DNA from: Bog-756 sp963696495 | GTDB lineage: Bacteria > Actinomycetota > Acidimicrobiia > Acidimicrobiales > RAAP-2 | Reading direction: 5' to 3' | Length of the DNA stretch: 64,000 bases | Assembly: GCA_963696495.1 (NCBI GenBank) | Contig: CAVOKJ010000006.1 | Coordinates: 173,825 to 237,824, forward strand | Shown here: piece after piece, positions 16,431 through 24,599 of the stretch | How positions within the stretch are numbered: the stretch's first letter is position 1 | How the letters are laid out: every line of letters starts with the position of its first letter | Program-made: the position numbers and the translations under genes | Notes under the pieces: generated by a model | What the model was told of the DNA's origin: nothing | Databases searched by the model: none | The model's input: only the letters and a program-made list of their open reading frames with translations

Positions 16431-17234
16431 TCAGGTGACGGTCACGGCACCGGCGTAGACCAGCGTCGTGATCTCGTCGGTGGACGTGTCGATGAGTTCG
16501 ATCTGGACCGTGGCATCCGGCCCTGTGCCGAGCAGCCTGCACCGAGTGCGGACCGGGCCCACCTGTGCTTTCCGGAGATAACGGAGATCGAGGTCGGTCA
16601 CCACGAACGGCGACCCGAAGCGTGCCGTCAGGAGATCCTCGGCGGCGGCTTCGGCCACCAGCGCCACCATGGCGCCCTGCAGCGTCCCGGCCGGGTTGCG
16701 GAGCTCGGGGGTGACCTCGACCTGCACGATGCCCTCCTCCCCGTCGATCGACTGGATGCCGGCCTCGTCGCGCAATGGTCTCGTGAGGGTGGCCGTGTCC
16801 CGGAAGATCACAGGGATCTGCCCGAGCGGGACATTGGGCTTCGGCGGATCGGTCGCCCGGCGAGGAACCTTGGCGAAGCCGATGGCGCCGCTGGCGATCG
16901 GCGCTCCCCGGTCCGAGGTCAGCTCGACCAGGCTCGTCGCCGAGCGCCTGCCCTGGCGCAGGATCTGACTGGTGGCGTCGATGCGCTCGGGTGCTGGGAC
17001 CGGGCGCATCCGCACCGACATGTCCGTGGTCAGCGTCCAGACGTCGCCGTCCTGGTCCAGGGGGATCCCCGCCACCACGTCGATGACGAAGGCGAGGACG
17101 CTGGCTCGAACGATGCCGTGGTGCAGCGTCTCCTTCTGTGGCCTCAGTTCGAGGGTGAGCTCGCCCCCGTCGAAGCGCGCCGTCACCCCGAGCCGGCCCG
17201 GCACCGACGTGCCGTGACCCGATACGTCCGTCAT
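16431..17234 (-). CDS. Double-hotdog thioesterase-like protein
   Basis: A 267-residue protein with two hotdog domains in tandem. The first (about 20-125) has RASVLAFVIDVVAGIP and DMSVRMRPVP; the second (about 150-265) has NPAGTLQGAMVALVAEAAAE and DLDLRYLRKAQVGPV, the PaaI-type helix and strand. The likely catalytic acid or amide lies in the second domain's GTLQGA segment. Such proteins hydrolyse acyl-CoA thioesters. The ATG at 17234 follows GGGAG by 6 nt; the longer open frame upstream is not conserved. There is no operon partner. Confidence 0.82.
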   Translation of the reverse strand: MTDVSGHGTSVPGRLGVTARFDGGELTLELRPQKETLHHGIVRASVLAFVIDVVAGIPLDQDGDVWTLTTDMSVRMRPVPAPERIDATSQILRQGRRSATSLVELTSDRGAPIASGAIGFAKVPRRATDPPKPNVPLGQIPVIFRDTATLTRPLRDEAGIQSIDGEEGIVQVEVTPELRNPAGTLQGAMVALVAEAAAEDLLTARFGSPFVVTDLDLRYLRKAQVGPVRTRCRLLGTGPDATVQIELIDTSTDEITTLVYAGAVTVT

Positions 17235-17418
17235 CTGGTCTCCCGAACCGACATGAGCCTCAGATGCTAACGGCCGGGGATGTCGCCGCACGGCCCACCC
17301 GGCCCACGGGCACCCGAGCACCGGTCTGGTGCTGGGGTCGATGCACCGGGCCCATCCGGCCGGCCCGGCGATCGCCACCGGGCGAGACCGGGCCCGGCCC
17401 GGGACGTGGGGGCCCTGA

Positions 17419-18471
17419 TCAGGGCAGGATCAGGTGGGTGTCGCCGAACTCGTGCCACCGGAATCCCTGGGCCAAGGCGGCTTCGTACGAGGCCCGGAGG
17501 AGTCGGCGACCGGCGATCGCCTCGAGCATCATCAGGTGGGACGAGGCGGGCTCGTGCCACCCGGTGATCATGCCGTCGACGGTGCGCACCCCGTCGTCCG
17601 GGGAGATCACCCGATCGGTCCAGCCGTCGTAGGCGCTGACCGTTCCGTCGTCCCCGGCCGCCGTCTCCAGTGCCCGAACGACGGTGGTCCCGACAGCGAT
17701 CACCCGATGACCGCGTCGATGGGCGGTGTTCACCCAGTCGGCCGTCGGCTCCGGGACGATCATCCGCTCCGGGTAGGGGAGTTCGTCCGCTTCGAGCGAG
17801 GCGACGCCCGTGTGGAGTACCAGGGGGGCAACCCCGACACCCTTCGCCACGAGCCCGGTGATGCTCTCGGGCGTGAACGGCCGGCCGGCACTCGGCATCT
17901 CGGCGCTCCCCGGCTTCGTGGCGTAGACGTTCTGGTACATCTCGATGGGCCAGGGGTGTTCGACATAGCCGTAGCGGATGGGGCGCCCATTGGCCGCCAG
18001 CCAGCTGAGGGAGCGCGTCCCCAGATCGAGCGTGGCGATCCACAGCCGCCCCCGTTCGCCGTAGGGCTCCTCGAGCGTGGCCGACGCGTTGCCCTTCAGC
18101 CGGACGTTCCGTGGCGGTGGACCGGTCCACCGTTCGGTCGTGCGTCCGACGATCCGCCGTGGTTCGACGACCCATCGGTTCCCGGCCAGCCGGGTGGAGA
18201 GATGGATGACCAGGACCGTCCCGTCGTCGGCCGTGGCATCGACCGCGGCCGGCAGCGTGCCGGACGTGTTGATCACCAGGAGATCGCCGGGATCCAGGAA
18301 CCGTGGCAGGAAGACGAAGGAACTGGGCACGATCGACCCCGTCCCCCGGTACGAGACGAGCATCCGAACGGCGTCCCGGGTGAGACCTCGCGCCTCGGGC
18401 GGTTCGGAGGCCTCCAGGGCTGCGGGTAGATCGTAGGTGTAGCGCTCCGGCACCACCGTTCCGGCGCTCAT
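17419..18471 (-). CDS. QueA-like SAM ribosyltransferase-isomerase family protein
   Basis: A 350-residue homologue of QueA, which transfers the ribosyl part of SAM to preQ1 in tRNA. C-terminal landmarks are present: VLHTGVASLE in place of QueA's TLHVGAGTF, VGTTVVRALE, and SSHLMMLEAIAG followed by GFRWHEFGDTHLIL. The N-terminal strand FLPRFLDPGDLLVINTS matches the family's LNPGDLLVFNDT region. Its ATG overlaps the SDR stop as ATGA, so the two are co-translated. No other queuosine gene is in the window. A paralogue with another substrate is possible, since the 'HVGAG' loop differs. Confidence 0.83.
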   Translation of the reverse strand: MSAGTVVPERYTYDLPAALEASEPPEARGLTRDAVRMLVSYRGTGSIVPSSFVFLPRFLDPGDLLVINTSGTLPAAVDATADDGTVLVIHLSTRLAGNRWVVEPRRIVGRTTERWTGPPPRNVRLKGNASATLEEPYGERGRLWIATLDLGTRSLSWLAANGRPIRYGYVEHPWPIEMYQNVYATKPGSAEMPSAGRPFTPESITGLVAKGVGVAPLVLHTGVASLEADELPYPERMIVPEPTADWVNTAHRRGHRVIAVGTTVVRALETAAGDDGTVSAYDGWTDRVISPDDGVRTVDGMITGWHEPASSHLMMLEAIAGRRLLRASYEAALAQGFRWHEFGDTHLILP

Positions 18472-19160
18472 GACTGCACCAACGCCTCGGCCCGGTACCG
18501 GCCACTGGGGGCACCGGACTCGAGCAGTGCCCGGAACCGCGGTACCACCGACTCGGGTTCCGGCCGGTCCGAGATGTCCTGGCCGGGGAACGCAGCCTGG
18601 TGCATGGCCGTCCGCATGTCTCCTGGATCGAACTGGTAGACGCGCAGCGCCGGCTCCTCGGTGGCCAGCACGTTGTGGAGTTGGTCCAGAGCGGCCTTGG
18701 ACGAGCCGTAGCCGCCCCAGCCCTCGTAACCCTCGACAGCGGCATCGGAGGAGAGGGCGACGATCGTGCCCCGTGAGCGACGGAGCTGGGGGAGCGCCTC
18801 TTGGACCAGGGCCAACGGGGCCAGGACGTTCACTTCGTACAGGCGCCTCAGGCCGGCGAGGGGGTAGTGCTCGAGCCTCGGCAGAGGACTCGGTCCGAGG
18901 GTGCTGGCGTTGTTGACGAGCAGATCCAGCGACCCGCTTTGCCGGGCGGATTCGACGAGGGCGCTCCGATGGTGGGGGGAGCTCACGTCGCCGGCGATCA
19001 GGGTCGGGTCGGCACCCAGACCGCTCAGGCATTCACCGACCTCCTGCAACGATGCCTGGTCGCGGCCGTCGATGATCAGGGTCCAGCCGTCCTCGGCCAG
19101 ATCGACGGCCAGCGCCCGCCCGAATCCCCGCGATCCCCCGGTAATGACAGCGACCGGCAT
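18468..19160 (-). CDS. Short-chain dehydrogenase/reductase
   Basis: A 230-residue classical SDR. The NAD(P) motif TGGSRGFG is at residues 7-14, LVNNAST follows, and the catalytic set is Ser in ALSSDAA and YGSSK near residues 151-155. GGAGG lies 9 nt before the ATG. The promoter TTGACT-N19-TACGCT has the stretched spacer of MerR-family targets and contains a 22-bp palindrome, so SoxR from the divergent gene should activate it. It forms a two-gene operon with the QueA-like gene. Confidence 0.9.
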   Translation of the reverse strand: MPVAVITGGSRGFGRALAVDLAEDGWTLIIDGRDQASLQEVGECLSGLGADPTLIAGDVSSPHHRSALVESARQSGSLDLLVNNASTLGPSPLPRLEHYPLAGLRRLYEVNVLAPLALVQEALPQLRRSRGTIVALSSDAAVEGYEGWGGYGSSKAALDQLHNVLATEEPALRVYQFDPGDMRTAMHQAAFPGQDISDRPEPESVVPRFRALLESGAPSGRYRAEALVQS

Positions 19161-19207
19161 AGCAGTTCACCTCCAGTAGCGGCTGCGTCCGTGCACCCGC
19201 TCCCACC

Positions 19208-19238
19208 AGCGTAAGACTTAAACTAATATTTAAGTCAA
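19208..19238 (-). promoter_or_regulatory. SoxR-type promoter with 19-bp spacer
   Basis: On the minus strand TTGACT (19233-19238), 19 nt, TACGCT (19208-19213). The palindrome GACTTAAA-N6-TTTAAGTC (19215-19236) fills the spacer. Spacers of 19-20 bp spanned by a dyad are the hallmark of promoters untwisted by MerR-family activators. Confidence 0.8.
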
Positions 19239-19262
19239 GAGATTTCTTCGGGAGGTCAGCGC

Positions 19263-19700
19263 ATGGAGAATCTGCTCACCATCGGCGAGGTGGCCGAGCG
19301 CAGTGGGCTCGCCGCCTCGGCCATCCGCTTCTACGAGCGCCAGGGACTCGTCCACGCCGAGCGCACCCCGAGCGGTCAGCGACGGTTCCGGCGGGACGTG
19401 CTCCGGCGGATCGCCTTCATCCGGATCGCCCAGCGGGTCGGCCTGACGCTGGAAGAGATCGTCACGGCCCTGGCCGTGCTCCCCGCGGACCGTGCCCCCA
19501 CGCTCCGGGACTGGGGTCGCCTCACGGCGGGCTGGCAGGATCGCATCGATCAGCGCATCTCCCTCCTCCAGGCACTGCAGAGTGGCCTTTCGGCTTGCAT
19601 CGGCTGTGGTTGCCTGTCCCTCAGGACCTGTGCTCTGGCCAATCCCGAGGACGTGGCCGGCACCATGGGTTCGGGTCCGCAGTACCTGATGACCGACTGA
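19263..19700 (+). CDS. soxR: Redox-sensing transcriptional activator SoxR
   Basis: A 145-residue MerR-family regulator. The N-terminal HTH starts LTIGEVAERSGLAASAIRFY. The [2Fe-2S] ligand set is complete: Cys112, Cys115, Cys117 and Cys123 (CIGCGCLSLRTC), as in SoxR proteins that respond to redox-cycling compounds. GGGAGG lies 7 nt before the ATG. It is divergent from the SDR/QueA-like operon and the shared 102-bp region carries the operator, so that operon is the probable main target and soxR may repress itself. Confidence 0.93.
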   Translation: MENLLTIGEVAERSGLAASAIRFYERQGLVHAERTPSGQRRFRRDVLRRIAFIRIAQRVGLTLEEIVTALAVLPADRAPTLRDWGRLTAGWQDRIDQRISLLQALQSGLSACIGCGCLSLRTCALANPEDVAGTMGSGPQYLMTD

Positions 19701-19835
19701 TCAGGGCGGTCGTGCCGATGCGATGCCGGACGGCAGAACACCGGCGGGCCTGTCGGGACCGTGCCCGCTCGCCTCGGCTGACGGGGCGGAGGCCACCAGC
19801 CACCAGCCAGCAGCCAGCAGCCACCAGCCGGATGG

Positions 19836-21227
19836 TCAGGCCGGCTTGATGTTCGAATTGAGATGGAAGACGTTGTCCGGGTCGAAGGCCGCCTTGATCC
19901 TTTGCAGCCGTTCGTACTTCTCTCCGTACGAGTCCCGCACACGGTTCTCGTCGTACTCGCTCTGGAAGTTGACGTAGCCCCCGCTACCGGCCGTATGCGG
20001 CAGCAGTGCTGACCAGTAGTCCCGGACCCACGACCGTTCGGCATCGAACTCCTCCGGAGATGGCGTGGTGGCGGAGATGTTGATCACGTAGCCGGTGTCG
20101 CGAGACCCGCCGAACGCGGTGGCCTCCTCGGCCACCCGGCGGAACGCCCCACCGAAGTTGAAGATCGGGACGAAGGACAGTGGTGACATCTTCTTCGCCT
20201 GGTGCTCGACGATGGCGTCGATGACCCCGTCAGTCAGGTCGTCGACGTAGATCGCCTTCTCGTACGAGTGGAGGCCCCACGGCGCCGAGGCGTCGAACAT
20301 CTGCTGGAGGTCCACATAGGGAATGGGCGTGACCAGCTCGACGACCGGGCTGAGGGCCTCGTTGATCGGAGCGATGAGCCGCTGGTGCGTGTCGGCATCG
20401 CCGAGTCCCACGACGACGAGACCGAAGACCGGGCTGAACTGCAGGTCCTCGGGCACGAACGGTTCGGGTGGAGCGCTGAGCCCGGCCAGGAACATCTGTG
20501 AGTCGTCGGGAAGGCTGCGGACGAACTCGCGGGCGAAGCGGAAGAGTTCACGGCCTTGCTCGGGGCTGAAGAGGAAGAGGCCCAGATTCACCAGGGGGCC
20601 GACCTGATGGAGTGCGAACTCGAACTCGGTGACGACACCGAAGTTTCCGCCACCACCCCGGATGGCCCAGAAGAGGTCCGTGTCCTCCTCGCTCGACGCC
20701 TTCAGGACCCGGCCGTCGGCCGTGACCACCGTGGCCCCGACCAGGTTGTCGCAGGACAGCCCGGCCAGCCGCGACAGCCAACCGATGCCACCGCCCAGCG
20801 TCAGGCCGGCGACCCCGGTATGGCTGATGAACCCGCCGGGCACGGCCAGGCCGTGGGCCTGCGTGGCAGCGTCGAGCTCTCCCCAGGTCGCCCCGCCTCC
20901 GCAGGTGGCCCGTTGCGCTCCGACGTCCACCGTCACCGCCTTCATCGGCGTGAGATCGATCATCAGGCCGCCTTCGCACAGCGCATGACCGGCGAAGTTG
21001 TGCCCGCCGCCTCGGACCGATAGCTCGAGGCCCTCCCGGCGGGCCACGCCGAGCGCGGCCACGACGTCCTCCGGCGTGGCGCAGCTGGCGACGACCGCCG
21101 GCCGTCGGGTCACCGCACCGTTCCAGATGCGCACCGCTTCGTCGTACGCGGCCGAGCCGGGGAGCGAGACCTCACCCCCGAACGACTTGCGAAGCTCGCT
21201 GACCGTGTCGACCGCTATATCCGCCAT
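19836..21227 (-). CDS. FAD-linked oxidase, berberine-bridge type
   Basis: A 463-residue FAD-binding protein of the PCMH/BBE class. His76 in VRGGGHNFAG is the expected 8-alpha-linked FAD site. The segment before GVAGLTLGGG reads ISHT, so the second (Cys) FAD link of bicovalent members is missing. The C-terminal BBE motif is VNFQSEYDENR, then YERLQRIKAAFDPDNVF. Such enzymes oxidise sugars or alkaloid-like compounds with O2. GGGAGGA precedes the ATG. Promoter TTGACA-N17-TTCACT lies at 21260-21288. No partner gene indicates the substrate. Confidence 0.9.
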   Translation of the reverse strand: MADIAVDTVSELRKSFGGEVSLPGSAAYDEAVRIWNGAVTRRPAVVASCATPEDVVAALGVARREGLELSVRGGGHNFAGHALCEGGLMIDLTPMKAVTVDVGAQRATCGGGATWGELDAATQAHGLAVPGGFISHTGVAGLTLGGGIGWLSRLAGLSCDNLVGATVVTADGRVLKASSEEDTDLFWAIRGGGGNFGVVTEFEFALHQVGPLVNLGLFLFSPEQGRELFRFAREFVRSLPDDSQMFLAGLSAPPEPFVPEDLQFSPVFGLVVVGLGDADTHQRLIAPINEALSPVVELVTPIPYVDLQQMFDASAPWGLHSYEKAIYVDDLTDGVIDAIVEHQAKKMSPLSFVPIFNFGGAFRRVAEEATAFGGSRDTGYVINISATTPSPEEFDAERSWVRDYWSALLPHTAGSGGYVNFQSEYDENRVRDSYGEKYERLQRIKAAFDPDNVFHLNSNIKPA

Positions 21228-21259
21228 GGGTCCTCCCGCTTCTCCGCCGAGTTGAACCC

Positions 21260-21288
21260 AGTGAACCCCTAGTGTTGGGGGCTGTCAA
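21260..21288 (-). promoter_or_regulatory. Housekeeping promoter of FAD oxidase gene
   Basis: On the minus strand TTGACA (21283-21288), 17 nt, TTCACT (21260-21265), about 33 nt before the ATG. The direct repeat TGAACCC (21253-21259 and 21262-21268) overlaps the -10 box and could bind a regulator. Confidence 0.55.
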
Positions 21289-21443
21289 TCGCGCTGGGCC
21301 CGCCCCGGGCGGGGCCCGCCCCCATGGCGATTCGACGAGGTCGGCGACCCAATTCGGCTCGGGGCCGGAGCGGCACCACGAGCAACCCCGGCTACGGCAG
21401 TGGCGAGCAACAGCAAGCGGATTCCTGGCGACCGCCGCTGAGC

Positions 21444-22211
21444 CTACGAGACCCCGTTCTGCCGCTGGGGCCCGGAGGGTTCCGGGGACGATCGTGCCCG
21501 ACGGGCGCACAGGAGCATCAGCCTGGGAATGGTGGTGGCGTTCGGGAAATCGCCCGTCTGGCGGAGAATCGCCGACGGGGGCGATGGCTCGACCATGTCT
21601 TCGATGAGCAGTCCGACTCGTCCCATGGCGTGTACATACCGGCTGAGCGGTCGGTGGATGAACTGCAGCTGGACACCGGGGGCGATCTCATCGATGGCGA
21701 CGTCGTCCGGCAGATAGGGGCCGATCCTCCAGAAGTGATCGTCCGAGTTGAGGTCGGCGACCCAGCCACTCCCCGGCGATTGCAGGAACGGATGGGCCAG
21801 GAGCAGGAGGAACAGTCCACCGGGCGCAAGGACGCGGGCCACCTCCCCGATGGCGGCCTCGAATGCCTCCACATGTTCGAGAGCCAGGCACACGACCACC
21901 GCGTCGAAGCCCGCGCTCGTCGCCGGGATCTGCTCGGACCGCGCCCGGATGAAGTGAGCTGGGCCACCCCGCTCTCGAGCCACGCGGATCTGTGCCGCCG
22001 TCGGATCGATCCCCACCACGTCGGCACCGAGTCGAGCGATTCGGCGACTGACCTGTCCCTCGCCGCATCCCACGTCCAGGACCCGGCGCCTCCCGCGCAA
22101 GTGGTGTTCGATCAGGGGAAGGATCTGATCCTCGTACTCGGGGTCGGCTCCGTCGGTGAATCCTTGTTGCCACCACGCCGCGTGCTTCTCCCAGAGAGAG
22201 TCCCCGACCAT
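21444..22211 (-). CDS. Class I SAM methyltransferase
   Basis: A 255-residue methyltransferase of the UbiE/COQ5-like fold. Motif I is VLDVGCGEGQVSRRIA near residue 50, post-I VVGIDPTAAQI, motif II DAVVVCLALEHVE, motif III LAPGGLFLLLL. The start at 22211 is leaderless, with TACCCT (22219-22224) 7 nt upstream; the frame also contains an ATG at 22232 lying upstream of that box. The substrate is unknown and there is no close partner. Confidence 0.85.
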   Translation of the reverse strand: MVGDSLWEKHAAWWQQGFTDGADPEYEDQILPLIEHHLRGRRRVLDVGCGEGQVSRRIARLGADVVGIDPTAAQIRVARERGGPAHFIRARSEQIPATSAGFDAVVVCLALEHVEAFEAAIGEVARVLAPGGLFLLLLAHPFLQSPGSGWVADLNSDDHFWRIGPYLPDDVAIDEIAPGVQLQFIHRPLSRYVHAMGRVGLLIEDMVEPSPPSAILRQTGDFPNATTIPRLMLLCARRARSSPEPSGPQRQNGVS

Positions 22212-22342
22212 GACCGTGAGGGTAGTGGTCATCGTCCCGGCGGGAAGGTCCGCTCGACGTGGCGAGGCCGGCGAACCGGGATCGCTGCACCGGACCGAGC
22301 GCGACCGAGGGGCCACGGAGGGGGAAAGCTGTTGACGGGTCC

Positions 22343-22367
22343 CCCGTGCGCCGAGTAAAAACACGGG
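22343..22367 (+). promoter_or_regulatory. Leader hairpin before secreted repeat protein
   Basis: CCCGTG (22343-22348) pairs with CACGGG (22362-22367) around an A-rich 13-nt loop, ending 5 nt before the AAGGAGG ribosome binding site. It may tune translation or stabilise the leader. I recognise no known riboswitch. Confidence 0.35.
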
Positions 22368-22385
22368 CTGATAAGGAGGCGGACC

Positions 22386-24419
22386 ATGTCGAACTCGATT
22401 ACCCGTTGGTGCACGCGCTTGAAGGCGGTTGGGCTGGGACTCGTTCTGGTCGTGGGGGCCCTTGCCGGAGTGGCGTTGACCTCGGCGCCGGCCGGTGCGG
22501 TCGGGGTCACCCTCTATGTCGCACCGACGGGTACGGGCGGGGGGAGCTGTTCCAACCCGAACTACAACACGATCTCCGCTGCGGTCAGTGGCGCAGTGGG
22601 CGGAGACGTCATCGACGTCTGCCCCGGCACCTACAACGAGTCGGTGGACGTGAGCAACAAGCAGTTGACGATCGACGGCTCGGTGGGCGGCACGGCGACG
22701 ATCAACGCCTCGGGCCATCCGGAAGGTGTCGTCATCCAGGCGCCGGGAGCGGCCGGCTCGGTCCTCGCGGGCTTCACCATCGAGGGTGCCCAGGGCGAGG
22801 GCGTCCTGGTCGAAGGGACCTCGAACGTGACAGTCACGAACAACGAGGTCAGCGGCAATGATCTCGCCTGTATCCCCCAGACGACGGAGAACGACTGCGG
22901 CGAGGGCATCCACCTCGAGTCCGTCACCAACTCCACCGTGAGCCGAAATACCAGCGAGAACAACACCGGCGGCATCCTCCTCGACGACGGAGTCCCTCCG
23001 GGCACCACCGGTGTGGGTGCGTTCGGGGGGGCGACCGCCTACTACGGACCGACGTCGGGGAATCTGGTCCAGAGCAACATCGTCGTCAACAACGTCTGGG
23101 ACTGCGGCATCACCATGCCGTCCCACAATTCGAACGCCGCACCCGGCGGGCAGCCCGATCCCTCCGCGGGAGGGGTCTTCGACAACACCGTCAGCGGCAA
23201 TGTGTCCCAGAACAACGGCATCGAGGGTGGTGGGGGCTCCGGAGTCCTGGTGGCGGCCCCGTTCCCCGGTACCGCCTCCTATGACAACGTCATCAAGGGC
23301 AACACCGTGTCGGGGAACGGGCAGGCCGGAATCACCGTCCACAGCCACGCACCGGCGCAGGACGTCAACGGCAACCAGATCCTGAACAACGTCGTCGGCC
23401 AGAACGCCGTCGGCGAGACCTCGCCCGGTGCCGGGGTGTTCAGCTCGGGCAGCACCAGCGCCGGTGATGTCGATGCCGGCGACCCGGCCACGACAGGCAT
23501 CCTGGTCTTCAGCGCCGTCGACCACGTGACCGGGACCACCATCCAGGGCAATTCGATCTCCAACAACTACTACGGCATCTGGACCCAGAACGTCGACACC
23601 AGTGGGATAAGTGCCAACACGTTCACCAACGTGAACGTGCCGACCTACGCCGTTCCCGCGCCGGGCACCGGGTATGTGCTGGCCGGTGCGGACGGCGGGG
23701 TCTTCACCTTCGGCGCCCTGCCCTTCTGGGGTTCGGCGGCGGGCTCGGCCGTCACCCGGTCGTCATCGGCGGTCGGCCTCGCCGAGACCCCTGACGCCGG
23801 CGGCTACTGGATCGTCACCGCCGCCGGGGCCATCGCCAACTTCGGCGATGCGGCCGACGTGGGCTCGCTGAGCGGCAAGGCACTCGCCGCCCCGGTGGTC
23901 GGGATCGCCCCCACGCCCACCGGCCACGGCTACTGGCTCGTGGCCAGCGACGGCGGGGTCTTCAGCTTCGGTGACGCCCTGTTCCACGGCTCCATGGGCG
24001 GCAAGCACCTCAACAAGCCGATCGTCGGGATCGCCGCCACCCCCGACGGCGGTGGCTACTGGCTCGTGGCCAGCGACGGCGGGGTCTTCAGCTTCGGTGA
24101 CGCCGCCTTCCACGGTTCCGCAGGGGCGGAGCATCTGAACAAGCCCGTCGTCGGGATCACCGCCACCCCCGACGGCAACGGCTACTGGCTGGTCGCCAGC
24201 GACGGCGGCGTGTTCAGCTACGGCTCCGCCACCTTCCACGGCTCGATGGGCGGGAAGCACCTCGACAAGCCGATCGTCGGGATCGCCTCCACTCCAGCGG
24301 GCGGTGGCTACTGGCTCGTCGCCAGCGACGGTGGGGTCTTCACCTTCGGTGATGCGGGCTACTTCGGCTCCATGGGAGGGAAGCAACTCAGCGCACCGGT
24401 GGTCGGTCTGGCTGCCTAG
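22386..24419 (+). CDS. Secreted parallel beta-helix protein with 42-residue repeats
   Basis: A 677-residue exported protein. Signal peptide residues 1-38 (APAGA). Residues about 40-420 form a right-handed parallel beta-helix of the pectate-lyase/NosD type: LYVAPTGTGGG start, then many N-rich turns (VTVTNNEVSGND, STVSRNTSENN, GITVHSHAP, ISNNYYGIW). Paired Cys may form disulfides. From residue 436 six units of the same DGGVFSFGDALFHGS repeats as in the GH43-like protein follow; the first two are diverged. AAGGAGG precedes the ATG. It probably binds or cleaves an extracellular polysaccharide. Catalytic residues cannot be assigned. Confidence 0.87.
   Translation: MSNSITRWCTRLKAVGLGLVLVVGALAGVALTSAPAGAVGVTLYVAPTGTGGGSCSNPNYNTISAAVSGAVGGDVIDVCPGTYNESVDVSNKQLTIDGSVGGTATINASGHPEGVVIQAPGAAGSVLAGFTIEGAQGEGVLVEGTSNVTVTNNEVSGNDLACIPQTTENDCGEGIHLESVTNSTVSRNTSENNTGGILLDDGVPPGTTGVGAFGGATAYYGPTSGNLVQSNIVVNNVWDCGITMPSHNSNAAPGGQPDPSAGGVFDNTVSGNVSQNNGIEGGGGSGVLVAAPFPGTASYDNVIKGNTVSGNGQAGITVHSHAPAQDVNGNQILNNVVGQNAVGETSPGAGVFSSGSTSAGDVDAGDPATTGILVFSAVDHVTGTTIQGNSISNNYYGIWTQNVDTSGISANTFTNVNVPTYAVPAPGTGYVLAGADGGVFTFGALPFWGSAAGSAVTRSSSAVGLAETPDAGGYWIVTAAGAIANFGDAADVGSLSGKALAAPVVGIAPTPTGHGYWLVASDGGVFSFGDALFHGSMGGKHLNKPIVGIAATPDGGGYWLVASDGGVFSFGDAAFHGSAGAEHLNKPVVGITATPDGNGYWLVASDGGVFSYGSATFHGSMGGKHLDKPIVGIASTPAGGGYWLVASDGGVFTFGDAGYFGSMGGKQLSAPVVGLAA
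23691..24416 (+). repeat. Coding repeat array, 126-bp period
   Basis: Six units, the first of 132 bp, then four of 126 bp and a partial unit of 90 bp. Consensus DGGVFSFGDA, FHGSMGGKHLNKPIVGI, PDGGGYWLVAS. Homologous to 14386-15108 but clearly diverged in sequence. Confidence 0.88.
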
Positions 24420-24462
24420 TGCCAGCCGCCCCTCGATCCAGTGCCAGCCGCCCCCTCGAGCC
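24418..24462 (+). repeat. Tandem duplication at stop codon
   Basis: Two near-identical 22-23 bp units (AGTGCCAGCCGCCCC...) begin in the TAG stop of the beta-helix gene; a third, degraded unit follows. Confidence 0.6.
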
Positions 24463-24599
24463 AGGGCCAGTGGCCCTCCCGAGCTGAGCTGGTCGTGGAG
24501 ATCCGGCCTCATCCGAAGGGATAGCGCCGGATCAACAGGCGCCCGACCCGCCACGGTCCACGGCGCCGGCCCGCCGCGGGGTTACGCGAGGCTGGTGGG

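Noticed and set aside
22321..22385. A riboswitch in the leader of the beta-helix protein
   Set aside because: Only one 6-bp hairpin is visible; I could not match the conserved core of any c-di-GMP, c-di-AMP or other riboswitch.
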